A DNA stretch of 64,000 bases from the NCBI GenBank assembly GCA_001643675.2, contig LSRY02000021.1:1116001-1180000 (forward strand), in the 5' to 3' direction. The notes under the pieces were generated by a model. It saw nothing but the letters and a program-made list of their open reading frames with translations. It was not told the DNA's origin and ran no database searches. A program made the position numbers and the translations under genes. Numbering within the stretch: the first letter of the stretch is position 1; every line of letters begins with the position of its first letter. This document shows, piece after piece, positions 9,640 to 21,907 of the stretch. The DNA comes from Monocercomonoides exilis. Lineage: Eukaryota > Preaxostyla > Oxymonadida > Polymastigidae.

Positions 9640-11088
9640 GGCAAAAGGGTATTATACCGGAACATTCAAAAACACATCCAATCTGTTAATAACTATTTAT
9701 GATAAGTAATTATGCTATTTTAACTTGTTAATTTTGTGCGGAAACTCGTTAAAAAATTATTTTGTAAATTTTATGATCAAAAAATTTTTCACAATTTAAG
9801 GGAATGATCAACATTTTTTCTTGGCTGAACCAAATTTGATCTTGAAAGATCGAACGATTTCATTGATGAATCGCACATTTTATGACGAAGAGAAAGCATG
9901 GAATTGGTATTTCACAGTGCTGCGAGATGGAATTGCACCAATATGTCGAATTCACAAAATAGAAAAAAATTGCAGAATGGAAGAAGGATACAGATATTGG
10001 ATTTGTTCCATATGTAGAAAATTCAAAAGTTCCGTTCATGAAGGAACAGTATTCGAAAATATGAAAAAGCCACTTGGAATTACTCTGCTTGTATTACTAT
10101 ATCTCTGGTTGAAAATCCCAATCAAAACTGTTTCAATGTTATTGTCCGTGAACAGAAAAACTAAATCATATTGGGCTAGTGTAATGAGGCGCTGTTGCAT
10201 GGGGATTTGGAACAGAAACCAGCACTAAATCGGAGGAGAGGGGAAGATTGTGGAGATAGATGAAGCAATCTGGAAAAGAAGGAAATACCAAAAAGGAAGA
10301 AAGAAGAAATTGATTTGGATTTTTGGAGGAGTCGAAAGGTTAGAAGGTGGAGGAGCAGGTGATAGATTTATGATGATAGTACCAGACAGAACCAAAGATA
10401 CACTGATTCCAATAATTCTGGATCAAATCAAATTCGGAACAAAGATATATTCTGACAAATGGAAAGCTTACCAATGTTTAAGTACGTTTGGTTATTTACA
10501 TGAAACAGTCTGCCACAAGCGGGAATTCTTCAATAAAGAGAATAAGGCTTGTACAAACACAATTGAAGGGTTATGGAAGCATTTAAGGTCATCTTTTCCT
10601 CGGTCTGGAATGAGAATAAAATATCTCGCCGATCAGATTGCAATGTTTTTGGTGAAAAGTTCATTGAAGCTTGAGTTTGAAGATGTGATGAAAGAGTTGA
10701 TTTATTATGAACCTGTTGAATTGATTGAAGAGGAAAATGAAATTATTGAAGAAATGGTTGAAGAAGAAATCCCAGATGCAGAAGATATTCTTCCTGAAAT
10801 TGAAGATGATAAAGATTTTGATCCATTTGGAGCAGGAGACGGAGAAAGTTCTACCGAATATAGCCCTTCAGAATAATTTTTCATTTCATTTACAAATAAT
10901 TTTTTCATTATATCCATATAAAAATATCATGTCCCAGAATAATTTTTTATAATTTTGAAAATTTATTATTTCAACACAGAATGATTTCCTCACTCTGATA
11001 TTTTGTATGAATAAATATAATACTATGATAAATACTTTTATCATAAAATAAAGCTAATTCTGATGTACCGGTATAGTACCCATTTGCC
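9640..11088 (+). mobile_element. Merlin/ISXO2-type DNA transposon, copy 2
   Basis: This is copy 1 repeated with a period of 1,454 bp. No difference was seen, including in non-coding flanks. Same orientation and same terminal repeats, separated from copy 1 by TTTTT and followed by a T run at 11089-11099. Head-to-tail identity means a very recent second insertion next to the first, a tandem duplication, or an assembly duplication. Confidence 0.85.
9821..10876 (+). pseudogene. ISXO2-like transposase of Merlin copy 2, with the same in-frame TAA
   Basis: Same sequence as the transposase of copy 1, with TAA at 10226-10228 again separating the N-terminal part from the DDE catalytic part. The stop was therefore present before the copies separated. 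If the element is mobile, it moved with the stop in place. Catalytic Asp, Asp and Glu are intact. Confidence 0.8.
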
Positions 11089-11099
11089 TTTTTTTTTTT

Positions 11100-11783
11100 A
11101 ATTTCTTTGAAAATTGCAAAAAATAATATGTTAAAAAAAGCATACAACGGTTTTATACTCAAATAATTAAGAAGTTGGCATTCAAAGAGATAATAAATAA
11201 CAAATTATTTTATGTGAACGTCCAATCAATTTGTTTGCAATAAAAATAAGTACTTTAGAAGCCTTAACAAACAATATCACAATAATGATAATTAAAAATA
11301 AAATAAAATAAAATAACAGTTATCTCAAAAGATGATCTTGACAGGACATACAAAAATAATAAAAAAAAGTAGACGCATCAAAACATTTTTTTTTCTCTTT
11401 CTGAACAGATAACTTGTTAAAAGTAAACACACTCACGTGAAAACGCAACTTTCAAAAATGAAGTCCAACAATTCAATAAATATACAAAAATTTACATACA
11501 ACACAGCTTCACTATAAAACATCTTTCAAAAGATTGAGATGACAAAAAATGAGAAAAAAAAGAAAGAAAATGAAAAAATAAAATTGAAAAATGGTTTAAA
11601 CATAAATTGCAACAACCATAACAATAATAATAAACAGTAACTAATACCACAATATATAATCATCAAAACAACTGTCATTAAAATTTGTTAACTTTATCAT
11701 TTATTAATTTATTGAATATTTCATTTTATTTTACTTTATTTTTCTTTTTATTTCTTCATTTCATTATTTGTTCTATAACACAA
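11100..11783. other. AT-rich region downstream of ATG4
   Basis: No gene recognised. Homopolymer-rich AT DNA between the Merlin pair and the ATG4 stop codon, presumably including the ATG4 3' UTR. Confidence 0.5.
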
Positions 11784-12720
11784 TCACCACATCTCCGCCT
11801 TCTTCTTCATAATTGTGAACAGCGCCGGCGTAATCGTCGCTGTCAAATCACAAAACTCGTCAAATTCCCCCTTCGACCTCAGCAAAAAACACAGCATCAT
11901 CGACGGGTCAATATCAGCAATGTTGATCCGGAGAATCTTCCTCTGATGAAACGTCCGGAGATTTATGTCTTCTTTCCTTAGCGTGGCTGGCTGTGTCGTG
12001 TGCGGATCCAGATAAAGTAAGAAATTCTCGTCAAACCCAACAAACCAATACGAAGAACGTGGTTTGCCGCCAACAATGCCAAGGGAAAAGGGTAAAGTCA
12101 ACATTGTTTTGAGAGCTTGGAAGTAGATTGGATTGATACGCTGTACACCCAAACGGATGGGGATGAGGAGGATGAAGGGATGCCACAGGAAAGAAGGAGG
12201 GCAGCGCTTGGGAAGATGAGGAAGATGAGGTTGTTGAGAGAGAAGAAGAGAAGAAGAAGAAGAAGAAGATGATGATGATGACAATGAAGTTGTTCCATTA
12301 AATGCAACTTCTTTCAAATAAGAAGAAGAAGCAGAAGAAGAATTAACGCCACTTCTCATCGAATGCGATGTTCTGAACACTCCAGCATCAATTGTATATC
12401 CACGTGACAAATAAGACTGAGAAGAGGAAGAAGAAGAAGAATTTAAAGGAGTTATTCCTTCAGTAGAGACAGTTGCATAGCTATCATTAATACCATCTTT
12501 ATTGTCCATGTTCAATTCTTGTGTCACTGTTCTTCGTCTGACTTCAACATTGGAATGTTTTCCTGTTTTTTCGTGTTCTTTGGATTCTTCTGCTTTTTCT
12601 TCTGCATCTTCATCTGATTTTAATAATATTTCTGGTTTATTCTTTTCTTTATCATCGTTTTCTTCTTCTTTCAGTTTATTCTGCTCTGAAAGGATATCAC
12701 TTTCAGTTGAAGAGTTGGAA

Positions 12721-12751
<31 letters not shown>

Positions 12752-13316
12752 AAGAAGAAGAAGAAGAAGAAGAAGAAGAAGAAGAAGAAGAAGAAGAAGA
12801 AGAAGAAGAAGAAGAAGAAGAAGAAGAAGAAGAAGAAGAAGCAAATGATGATGATGATGATGATGAAGAGGAAGAGGAAGAGGAGGAAGAAGAAGAAGAA
12901 GAATTTGCGGTATTATTATTATTATTGTTATTATTAGCACCTCCCAACACATTCGAGTTCTGTCTGGTGTGCAGATGTGATGTCAGAGGCGATGGCTCAT
13001 AGATCGAATAAGCTCTTTCATATCCATTTTCATAGAGGGAATTCATTTTAGCTTCTTTCTTCTTTTCTGATTGACTTATCGATTGCTCATCAGAATTTGT
13101 ATTTTCAATGAAAAATTTGTTTGTTTTGTGGCTTTTGTGTGTTTTGTGGTTTTCGAATGAAAGAGGAGGAGAAGAGAAGGAGAGAGAGGGAGATTTAGAT
13201 AAAGCAGCATCCCCTGAAGAAGAAGAGGAGGAAGAGGAAGAGGAAGAGGAAGAAGAAGAGGAAGAAGAAGAGGAGGAGGAGGAGGAAGAAGAAGAAGAAG
13301 AGGAAGAAGAAGAAGA

Positions 13317-13350
<34 letters not shown>

Positions 13351-16300
13351 TTGCTTGAAGAAGAAGAAGAAGCAAATGAAGAAGGCAGTTGTGTATTTGA
13401 GTGTAATGTTTGATGAGGTGAAGTGGATGGAAGTGAAGGAGAAGAAGAAGATGATGATGATGATGAAATAGATGAAGTGATTGAAGAAGAACTTGAGCTT
13501 TCTGTATTCAAAGGAAGAGGAGGATCAAAAGAAGAAAGATCTGAAGTGGCAGAAGAAGAAACAGAAGCAGTTGCTGGAGAAGAGGAAACAGAGGGAGAAG
13601 GAGAAGGCGAAGGAGAATGTGAAGACAAGGAAGAAGAAGAAGAAGATGATGATGATGAAATAGAAGAAAAAGAATAAACAGAGCCCGAATCACCTGGTGT
13701 TGTTTGAACAGCTTTTTTGAGTGAAAAATCATCAGAAGCAGCTTCAGAAGAATTTTCATTGAAAATATCAGATTTTATTTCTTTGCCTTTTTCGTTCTTT
13801 TTTCCTTCATTGTTTGTAGTTTGAAGATGTGTTTTTTCAATATTTTGTGAGTTGTTTTGAAGTTTGTGGTCTTTCTCTTGTTGAATTGAGCTAATTTTAT
13901 CGTTTGCGGATGTTGCAGTTGATGATTTTTGTTCTTCAGATGTTTCTTCTTTTTCTCCTTTTCTTTCTCCTTTTCCTTGTTCTCTTTCTTCTCTATTTTC
14001 TTCTCTTTCTCTTTCTCCTTCTCCTTTTTCAGTGTGATAAATGGAATGTGTTTGATGGATATCAATGGAATTAGTCATAATAGTACTGTTTTGAAGAGGA
14101 ATTGAAGTGAAACTCGGTGAATGTGAAGATAATGAAGAGGAAGAGGAGGAAGAGGAGGAGGAAGAGGAAGAAGAAGAAGAGGAAGAGGAAGATGCTGTTA
14201 TTGCTATTTCAGAAGAAGAAGAAGATGATGAAGATGATGGTAATGGTAATGGTAATGGTAATGGTAATGAATGTGTTAAAGAGGCAGTTGAAGCAGCATT
14301 ATCTATTTCTTTCACAGAATCAGAAGATGAAGAAGAAGAATCAAAAGAAGAGGAAGAGGAAGAGGAAGAAGAGGAAGAAGAATTTATTTCTTCACAAAAT
14401 GAAAGTTCTTTTGTTGTATTTTGCTGCTTCTCCATATCAGATGAATGATAATTCAATGAAGATGAGTCTGTTTGTGAAGAATTTGTGCCTTTGAGTGAAG
14501 AAAAATGGAGTGTGTTGCTGTTGAAATGGATTGTTGGCGAAGAATCAGAAGATGAAGAAGAGGAGGAGGAAGAGGAAGAAGAAAAAGAAGATATATTTGA
14601 AGAATCATTATTTGATATTTTTTCTGTTAATGAAAAAGAAGAAGAAGAAGATGATGATGATGCTCTGTTAGAATTCATCTCTCTAACTTCTTCTTTCTGA
14701 TTCACTTTCTCTTCCTCCTTCTCCTCTTCCTTCTCCTTCTCCTCTTCTTCCCTTTTCCCCCTCCCCTTCGTATTTTCAACAGAAGTGACAGAATATTGTG
14801 ATGAATTCAATGAAAGTGGAGGCAAGAAATACGAAAGCGAAGGGTAAGACGAAGGATGGCTCAACAGCTTCGACAAGAACGATTTTCCAGTGTTTGAATT
14901 AGAGCGGTTGTGGTTAGAAGAGGTTGGGTGTGGAGAAGAATGTGAAGAGGAAAGATTGGGGGAATGGAAAGAAGGGGAAGGGGAAGTAGAAGGAGAAGAG
15001 GAAGAGGAAGAGGAAGAGGGAAATGGAGAGGGAGAAGGAGAAGAAGGAGAAGAGGAAGAAGGGGAATAAGAATAAGAATGAGGAGAAGGAGAGGAAGAGG
15101 ATGAAGATGAAGATGAAAATGAATGAGGTGAAAGTGCTTCTGAAGAAGAAGATGAAAAAGAAGAGGAAGAAGAAGACGAAAAAGAAGAGGAAGAAGAAGA
15201 AGAATTAAATGAAGAATAATCATTCGACTGTTCCACAGACGATGCTGCAGAAGAAGTCACAATTGGTTTTGACAAGAAGCCGTATTCCTCTTCGGTTGCA
15301 ATGATTGGCTTCATTGCCTCTGCAATCAATGAGTCTATTGAGTTCTGGTGATGTTTCAATGAAGAATCAGAAAGATTTGATGAAAGATTCGAAATTTCCT
15401 GTGAAAGTTGCTCTTTAGAAGTGGAAGAAGTTTGGATGTTGGATTTGTCTTGCGAAGAATGAGGGGTTTGATTGAATTCTGGTTTTGTTGGGGAAAAAGA
15501 AGGTGAATGTGAAAGAGATGACGAAGGAGATGAAAAGGAAGAAGGTGAAGAAGAAGAGAGAGAGAAAGAAGAAAGAGAAGAACATTTATGAGAGGTATCT
15601 TCACTTAGCGAAGTTTGAAATGAAACCGGAATGGGTAAAGGCAAAGGTAATGGCAAAGGAGGTGATGAAGACTCAGCAGATACGATGTGTGTCATCGAAG
15701 GCAGGTAAAAACGGAGCTGTTTGCTTCCAACTGAATTTTGGCTGGTCTTGTTTGAAACTAGAGGCTGTTGCATCTCGCTTTCATTGATTTGTGGGATACC
15801 GTCTTTTGAAGAAGAGGAAGAAGAAGTTTCGCCTTTTTTTGCTTCAACACCGTTTTCCATTGAAATATCTAAAACTGTTGTCATTTTTTCCGTCTCGTTG
15901 CTCCAGAGTGCGTCCACTTCTGTGAAAATCGATCCTGTTTTTTCGATAAATCGAAATGTCGACTCAACCGGCGCTGGAGCTGATCGAGCGTGAAGAACCA
16001 ATGCGCCTTGTCCATCTGCTAACTCTCTGAACCTGTGCCTGGATGAATAATTTTGTTTTTGGTTTCCTTTTGGAAACTTTGCCGTTGAAGCAATATCTGA
16101 AGTGCTTTGGCGTTTTTGGCTTGTTGAAGTATTCTTTTGTGCGGAAGGGAAATGTGATACGCGCAAAATAGATTTCTCAACATTTCGCTGATTGGCTTCT
16201 GATAAACGTCGTTGAATATCTTCAACAATTACCGTTGTATCAACACATACAATCACAATAGGAAATCGTTGATTGGACATTTGCTGCGAGATTGTTTGAA

Positions 16301-16733
16301 GCGCATGTGCTCCGTCGGAAGGGGCAAACCATGAACCAACTTTTTTCCCTAATTTTATTCCTGTCTGACTTATATTGTGGATTGAAAAAGGAGCAGTCGG
16401 ATTATCCAAAAATTGCTCGATAATTGACGAAATGTCAAGATAATTTTTATTTGGAACTCGATCACTTTCCAAACGAAAAAGAGCCTCAGCAAACATCATC
16501 TGTGTTGTACGGTGCAAGCATCCCCAACCACGGTCAGATGTTAATTTTGTAGTTCCAATAGATTGATATCCTCGTCTGTATGTAAAAAGAATTTTGGAAC
16601 GAATATTATCTTCGAACTTTTCTTGTGAAAACGATGATATCGTTTCTTTTGAATTATCTTTTGACGATTTCGATGCGCGAGGGTACCTGATGCCCATGAT
16701 CCATATGTCGTCTTCAATTGATTTTTTGGGCAT
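11784..16733 (-). CDS. ATG4: ATG4-family autophagy cysteine protease with a giant serine-rich insertion
   Basis: One uninterrupted 1,649-codon frame ending in TGA. The N-terminal 120 residues hold the first half of a C54 peptidase: FTYRRGYQSIG, then SDRGWGCLHRTTQMMFAEAL with catalytic Cys72. The last 120 residues hold the second half: SLGIVGGKPRSSYWFVGFDE, then the LYLDPHTTQP motif with catalytic Asp1576 and His1578. In ordinary ATG4 these lie about 200 residues apart; here about 1,500. The insert is dominated by Ser homopolymers with patches rich in Glu, Lys, Asn and Pro. ATG4 cleaves ATG8 after its C-terminal Gly and removes it from lipid. Both catalytic halves look intact and no stop interrupts the insert, so the gene is probably functional. 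The insert could fold out as a long disordered loop. Divergent from the saposin gene (289 bp). Confidence 0.88.
12421..15230. repeat. Serine-codon microsatellite tracts inside ATG4
   Basis: Dense GAA/GAG-type trinucleotide runs on the plus strand, read as TCT/TCC serine codons on the minus strand. The longest are about 12724-12840 and 13216-13350, with interspersed GAT tracts. All keep the ATG4 frame open. Tract lengths are likely unstable and could be misassembled. Confidence 0.85.
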
Positions 16734-17022
16734 AAACTGTACTTAACTTGCAATAAATTTATAAAAACAAATTCTTTATGAAAAAATTATGTGAAATTGA
16801 TCGCATAATTGTTATTTTTTCAAATAAGAGAATAATCTCACAACTTCTTTTCGAAGCATTGGAGCATAATCAACTGCACATAATTGATAATTGTATAAAA
16901 ACAGTGTAATTATGAACGAATTAATTTCGTTGCTTGTTAAAAAGAAAAAAAAGCCTTAACTTAGTAAAACCAATTTTGCGAATGTTTTAACAATATTTTT
17001 TAAATCTGTCACAAAAGTCATA
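16734..17022. promoter_or_regulatory. Divergent intergenic region, ATG4 / saposin gene
   Basis: 289 bp of AT-rich DNA between two divergent start codons, so it must carry both 5' regions. No specific element was identified. Confidence 0.4.
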
Positions 17023-18249
17023 ATGATATTATTACTTCTCTTATCTCAGATAGCATTTTGTAGTGATATTCAAATAATTGAAGAAAATGATACATGTGGA
17101 ATTGCTCCATGTACCATGTGCAAATGGATAACAACCGAAATCGGAAAGTGGATTTCTAAAAATTGTATGATATTATTCATTTTATGAAGCATCATGATTA
17201 AATTGTTTGAAAAATAATTATTAAGCCACTTCTCATGAAATATCTCATTATTTGGTTTGCGAACGTTTTGCAAATATTTTTATTTGTTTCATTTTTTCCT
17301 TCAGAATGTGGTTTGCAATAAAGTTCCGAAGAGTTCAAAATCAAAATGTGAAGATTTTGTTGAAGATAATTTTGTTTGGATTTTTTTTTTATTATTGAGA
17401 AAATTAATGTTGCATTTAATTAAAGGATAAACTGTTAGCATCAATTTCTGTTTCAAATATCTCAGAGGTATGCCCAATGATAAAAATGTGCCCAGAAGAA
17501 AGGAATAAAAGTACAACATTTTTATGTGATGCGTGTACATGTTTGTTCATATAATATTAATATTTTTTGAATGATGCGAATCATTGTGTACAGGGACAAT
17601 TAATGGACTTGAAATGTTGATAAAGAATAACAGAACAATTGAATTTATTTCAAGTGTTGCAACTTCATTTTGCGCTGCTTTTCCTGGGCCCGTCAGCTCT
17701 CTCTGTTCGCTTGTGCTTCGTGATAGCATTGTTGAGATTATTCATTTATTGGCCAACAACATCAACAGCAAAAGAGTCTGCTCACTTTTGACAATGTGCA
17801 GATCCAATACGATTTCTGAAGAAGAAAAGCAGATGGTAATTAATCTTCTTGAACTGGAAATAAAGAGGAATATTGAATCACAGAGTGAAGAATTAGTAAG
17901 TGAAACATCTGATGGAATTAGTTTGGATGGTGAAATGTTGATGAATCTTTCAAAGTTAGTCGAGATGATTATAATAGTGTACAATCAAGAAGCACTGCCA
18001 GAAAACAAATTGAAATCGGATGAATTAATGCTACTTCTTTTGGCATCATTAGATCCAACTTTTAAAGAAATGAGCGAAACAAAGGAGCAACCTCTCTTGC
18101 CATCGCAACAATTAACAACAGAAGCAGCTTCTTTGCCTTTATTCGCAAGCCTCTCCCAGCAAAAGTCTAGAATGGAGCAAATTTGTAGTCTTAATCTAAC
18201 ATCTGTTCGTTCGCCTTGCAATTTATTAGTGAATTCAAAATCAATTTAA
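17023..18249 (+). CDS. Secreted protein with two saposin B-type domains, five exons
   Basis: Exons 17023-17164, 17226-17254, 17305-17373, 17426-17540 and 17594-18249 join in frame to 336 aa with a TAA stop. The start gives a signal peptide (MILLLLLSQIAFCS). The first saposin domain has the six-cysteine pattern: CTMC, VVCNKVP, KCEDFV and VCPMIKMC. The second begins FLCDACTW and ends VCSLLTMC. A Ser/Leu/Glu-rich tail follows with no recognised domain. Saposin-like proteins bind or disturb lipid membranes in lysosomes, or act as secreted pore-formers. Which applies cannot be told from the sequence. Short introns (50-61 nt) cut within domains. It lies 169 bp upstream of the zinc-ribbon gene on the same strand. 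Confidence 0.82.
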
Positions 18250-18418
18250 AAGAGTGGATGGCACTTATTGAATAAAATAAATATATACTTTCATTTTTAA
18301 TGTGAACAAATTCTTTAAATTATTAAATAAAAATAATATTCTTGTTTTGGAAACTGAAATTTTTTTGGTTTTTTTTCTTGAAACCCATATTACAATATAA
18401 GATATTTCAAACTGAGCG

Positions 18419-19743
18419 ATGAGTCGATTTGAGGGAGGAGATAGAAAATATGAACCAGATGCTATAACTGGACCTTCGATTGGTATTGTCTGCCAATGTT
18501 TTCATTGTGGCCTCGAAGGTTAGAAAGAGATAATTAGCAAACAATATTACAATTTTATTGTTATTTTGTTTATTATTTTCAGGAACTTATCAAAGTCTAG
18601 GCAATTTACAAGTATGTCATTTTTTTAGTAATGCATATGCTTATGCTTATTGTGAATAATTTCACCATTTTTTAGCATTCTTGCGGAAGGTTTGCCTTTT
18701 TTTATAATTTTTGAAACATGTTTTTTGATATGTTAATTGATTTCGTAAAGAAAATTTTTTGCATGCCCATGTCCAGCTTGCCATAAAATTGGAAGTTGGG
18801 CAAAAAAAGGAGCTCTTAGATGCACTTGTGGTCACACGGTTTGCTCTTTAATTATTATTATAATTTCTTCTTTATTTTTAAATGTGGACGCATATCTTAA
18901 ACAGTTTTACGGAGATATATGTCATAACTGCAACGATGTATTTGTTTGTGATGAGGTCTGAGAAGTAACTTTTTCAGAGTAATTTTTAAAAAACAAATCA
19001 TGTCTAATTATTGTTAGTCACTATTCCCAGGTGTATTTGTTCACGACAAATGTGGTGCAAAGTTCACTGCTATGGTGTGTCCTTCATGCAAAGAGATTGG
19101 CCATTGGGATGTTTCTGGAAGAATACTGCATTGCCGCTGTGGTGCTCGATTCTTTGCAACTTATTGTCAATGCTCAAAATTTGCTTCGTGGCCAGCAGAA
19201 GCTGTACCTGGAATTTTAATTCATTCTTCATGCTCACAGCAATTTTATTGCGATGTTTGTGCATGTATGTACTTTGTTAATATTTTTGGGAGATGAGAAA
19301 AACATAATCCTTAATCTAAATAACATTTCATGGTTAAAAATGATCCGCTAAATTTATCAGGTGGTGATCTTGTGCTTTGGAATAAAGATGCTTTTCCGGG
19401 GATGCTATCTCATAAAGGTTGTGGAGCAAAATTCTTAGCGCTTGCATGTCCATAGTTTGTAACTTTGGAAAAAACACAATTTCTTAATTGATTCTTTTTT
19501 CTCTCTCTTTCTTTATTCCATCACCCGCGAAAATACAAATTCGCAATAACATAGCTGTCATAAAATTGGGCATTGGAGCACTTTTGGGTTTGATAAAATC
19601 GTTTTTTTCATTTTCTTTTATAATTTTTGAATCATATATTTATGATCTATTTCTTGATTCTTAACTTCAGCGTTCTTCATTGCCTTTGTGGAAAACAATT
19701 CAAAGTCACACCAGAACTGGTTTCGGGAAAGAAATCTGGCTAA
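18419..19743 (+). CDS. Repeat zinc-ribbon protein of unknown function, nine exons
   Basis: Exons 18419-18518, 18583-18611, 18676-18689, 18751-18838, 18905-18955, 19018-19264, 19361-19454, 19555-19587 and 19671-19743 join in frame to 242 aa with a TAA stop. The product is almost entirely three repeats of a Cys-rich unit: CG.KF.A..CP.C..IG.W....LHC.CG..F. Examples are CGAKFTAMVCPSCKEIGHW and LHCRCGARF. Spacers carry LFPGVFVH, AVPGILIH and AFPGMLSH. CxxC pairs at regular spacing indicate several treble-clef or zinc-ribbon metal sites. No transmembrane segment or catalytic motif is seen. I do not recognise the family. Exon 3 is only 14 nt. Introns are 61-100 nt, mostly with GTTTG or GTATG donors. 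Confidence 0.75.
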
Positions 19744-19792
19744 ATCAATAATTTACAACATGGGCTTCCAGTTGTCTTCTTTCTCACCTTTA

Positions 19793-19823
<31 letters not shown>

Positions 19824-20520
19824 TTTCTTTTTTTGTCAGACTTGTTTTTCATTGTCTTCTCATTTCACGCAAAATAAAAATTATCTTTTAACAATTATTT
19901 CATTATCTTAATTGTAACACATAAAGCATTTGTAAAACACGTTTTCGCTTAGCTTTAGCGAATCGTTATTTGAGATAAAAGTAATGAAGCATTGACTCAC
20001 CATCAAATGTTCTTTCTGCAATTAGTGTAGTAAAAATGTTTGACAAAGAAAGATTGTATGTACATAACGGTTGCTGTCTTTATCTACCACCACTCGTGAT
20101 TCGAAAAAGATCATTGCATCAAAAATAACGACGACAAGTGAATCAACAGAAAATGAATGTGAAATAAGATGATTTCTGAAGAAAAAGAGAAAACAGATAT
20201 TCTGAAGGAAACGCTATGAAACATACAAACTACGAAAAATGAATGAATAAACTGTACTTTTAAAAGGTTAGAACTTTTATTAACATCAAAATAAAAAGAT
20301 AAAAAAAACTGTTTGAATTAAAAACATATGAAAACGGATCTCGTAAAGTGTGAATTTGTGAAAGATATAGAAAGAATAACAATGAAAAGACACAAATTAC
20401 AATATGCACGCAGCAATGTTGTTATCAGTCAAAAATCAAATAACCACCAAAACAAGTCACTTTATATGTTAGTTCTTTTTGTCCTCTGTTGCACAATTGC
20501 AGCATGCTTATGTATTTCCC
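19744..20520. other. Intergenic region between convergent genes
   Basis: Holds the 3' regions of the zinc-ribbon and MRH-like genes. A CT microsatellite (about 19793-19814) followed by a T run is the only repeat. No gene recognised. Confidence 0.5.
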
Positions 20521-21500
20521 TTATGACTTTACAGTTTCATATCCTTTTGATTTTCTTAAGCAGGGAGACAGCAAGAATTTCACTCCATCTACAACGAGTG
20601 AGCCAAATTTGCACCACAAGGGCCAGAACGGAATAAGCTCGGGCCCGCGCTTCTTCATAAAGAAACATATTGGAACGCCAATCAAAAAATACAGTGCTGC
20701 ACTGCAAGATATGATGATCAGCATCACTGTGCCAAATGATACTTTCTTCTTTTCAGCAGGTTGCTCCTTTTTTTTCTCACTTTCTGGTTTTCCTTTAAAT
20801 GGGCATGCTTGCTTATGCTTCCATGTCACATCCAATTTCGTTCTGTTTGTTAAATTTTACCACAGCAAAAATTAAACAAATGAAGTTTCATAAGAAAAAA
20901 GCAAAGAAATGCAAATTAATTTCGTAAGCATATATCACATCAGTAAAATAGCTTTATTGTCATACTCAGTTTGCAAATCATATTCAAGAGTTGGAGTCTC
21001 AATGTCAGAACAAATGAAGTGAACAACTGTAGTACGTAAAACATTTTGTTCGTTTCCTTCATATTTATCTGAAATTTTTGATATTTTTATCTTGAAAAAA
21101 ATGCAAATAGATAAAATCAAACATGTAAAGGTAATCTCCTTTCCATCATCCTTTATTTTATATGTTTCCATGTTATATAGGCCAAAGCAATAGCAGGTTG
21201 TTGTTTCGGTTGAATTGAAAATTTTTTGTGAATTGCAATTTTCTGATTCGCATGCTTTTTTTGTTTCCTCACAAGTTGGAATGGCTTTTCTAAAATTGAA
21301 TGCCCACTTATCTTCTTCATCTCCAACAACATAGGGCTTATCTCTAAATTAGACAAAAAATGAAAATATTACATGTTATATAAATATTCGTTTTCGAACT
21401 TTGTAAGACCATCTAATTTATAATCATCAATTAGATAAGCCTGAAGAAATGCTACTAATGTAAAAATTCTTATCACTGCACTGTTTAAGTTCTTCAGCAT
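20521..21500 (-). CDS. Mannose-6-phosphate-receptor-homology / Atg27-like type I membrane protein, four exons
   Basis: Exons 21500-21373, 21343-21123, 21068-20939 and 20842-20521 join in frame to 266 aa with a TAA stop. An N-terminal hydrophobic signal is followed by a lumenal Cys-containing domain. It has IPTCEETKKACESENC, TTTCYCFGLYN, the beta-strand segment YEGNEQNVLRTTVVHFICSD and a closing W.....ACP. This is the shape of an MRH (lectin-like) fold. A single transmembrane helix (FGTVMLIIISCSAALYFLIG) leads to a short tail with GPELIPFWPLW and LVVDGVKF, the family motif of M6P-receptor/Atg27-like proteins after the membrane. Likely role: sorting glycoproteins between Golgi and endosome or autophagosome. 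Ligand binding is not established. The tail end YETVKS resembles a Tyr-based sorting signal. Confidence 0.75.
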
Positions 21501-21826
21501 ATGAATTGATAATGTATTTTTCTTTTAATGAGGTTAAAAGTTATAATTGGAAAAAAACAAAAATAATTCGAGTCAAAATCACAAATTTCATATAAGAATC
21601 ATTGAAGCATCAATATATTAGTAAAGCACACGATGTAACTTTGAAAAATACACTCAATACGGAAAATTATTGTATTTTATGGTTCTCTTGATCTTTTTTA
21701 TTTTTTTGAAAAAGCAAGCTCCTGAACAATTTTAAATATTACTTTAACAAATTATGTTCATTTAGGCAAATGGAGAAGATCCTGGTACCTCACGATCAAC
21801 GCCCTTAATTATAAAAATTCAATTAT
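21501..21826. other. Left flank of the DIRS element / upstream of the MRH gene
   Basis: AT-rich upstream region of the MRH-like gene. GATCCTGGTACC occurs at 21778-21789 and its complement GGTACCAGGATC on the far side of the DIRS element at 26775-26786. This may be a small flanking inverted repeat or chance. Confidence 0.4.
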
Positions 21827-21907
21827 ATTCGGAAAGAACAATCAATCTACGACACCTCTCTTTTATGGGAGTGAGAGCTCCTTATTAAGGGCTCTGTCGT
21901 TCACAAA
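21827..21907. repeat. DIRS left inverted terminal repeat
   Basis: Complement of the inner part of the right repeat. It begins ATTCGGAAAGAACAATC and ends GTCGTTCACAAAA. Its outermost bases are also copied, in reverse complement, in the internal complementary region. Confidence 0.85.

Noticed and set aside
13108-13413. Plus-strand Glu-rich frame inside ATG4
   Set aside because: Antisense shadow of the serine microsatellite; the minus-strand ATG4 frame explains it fully.
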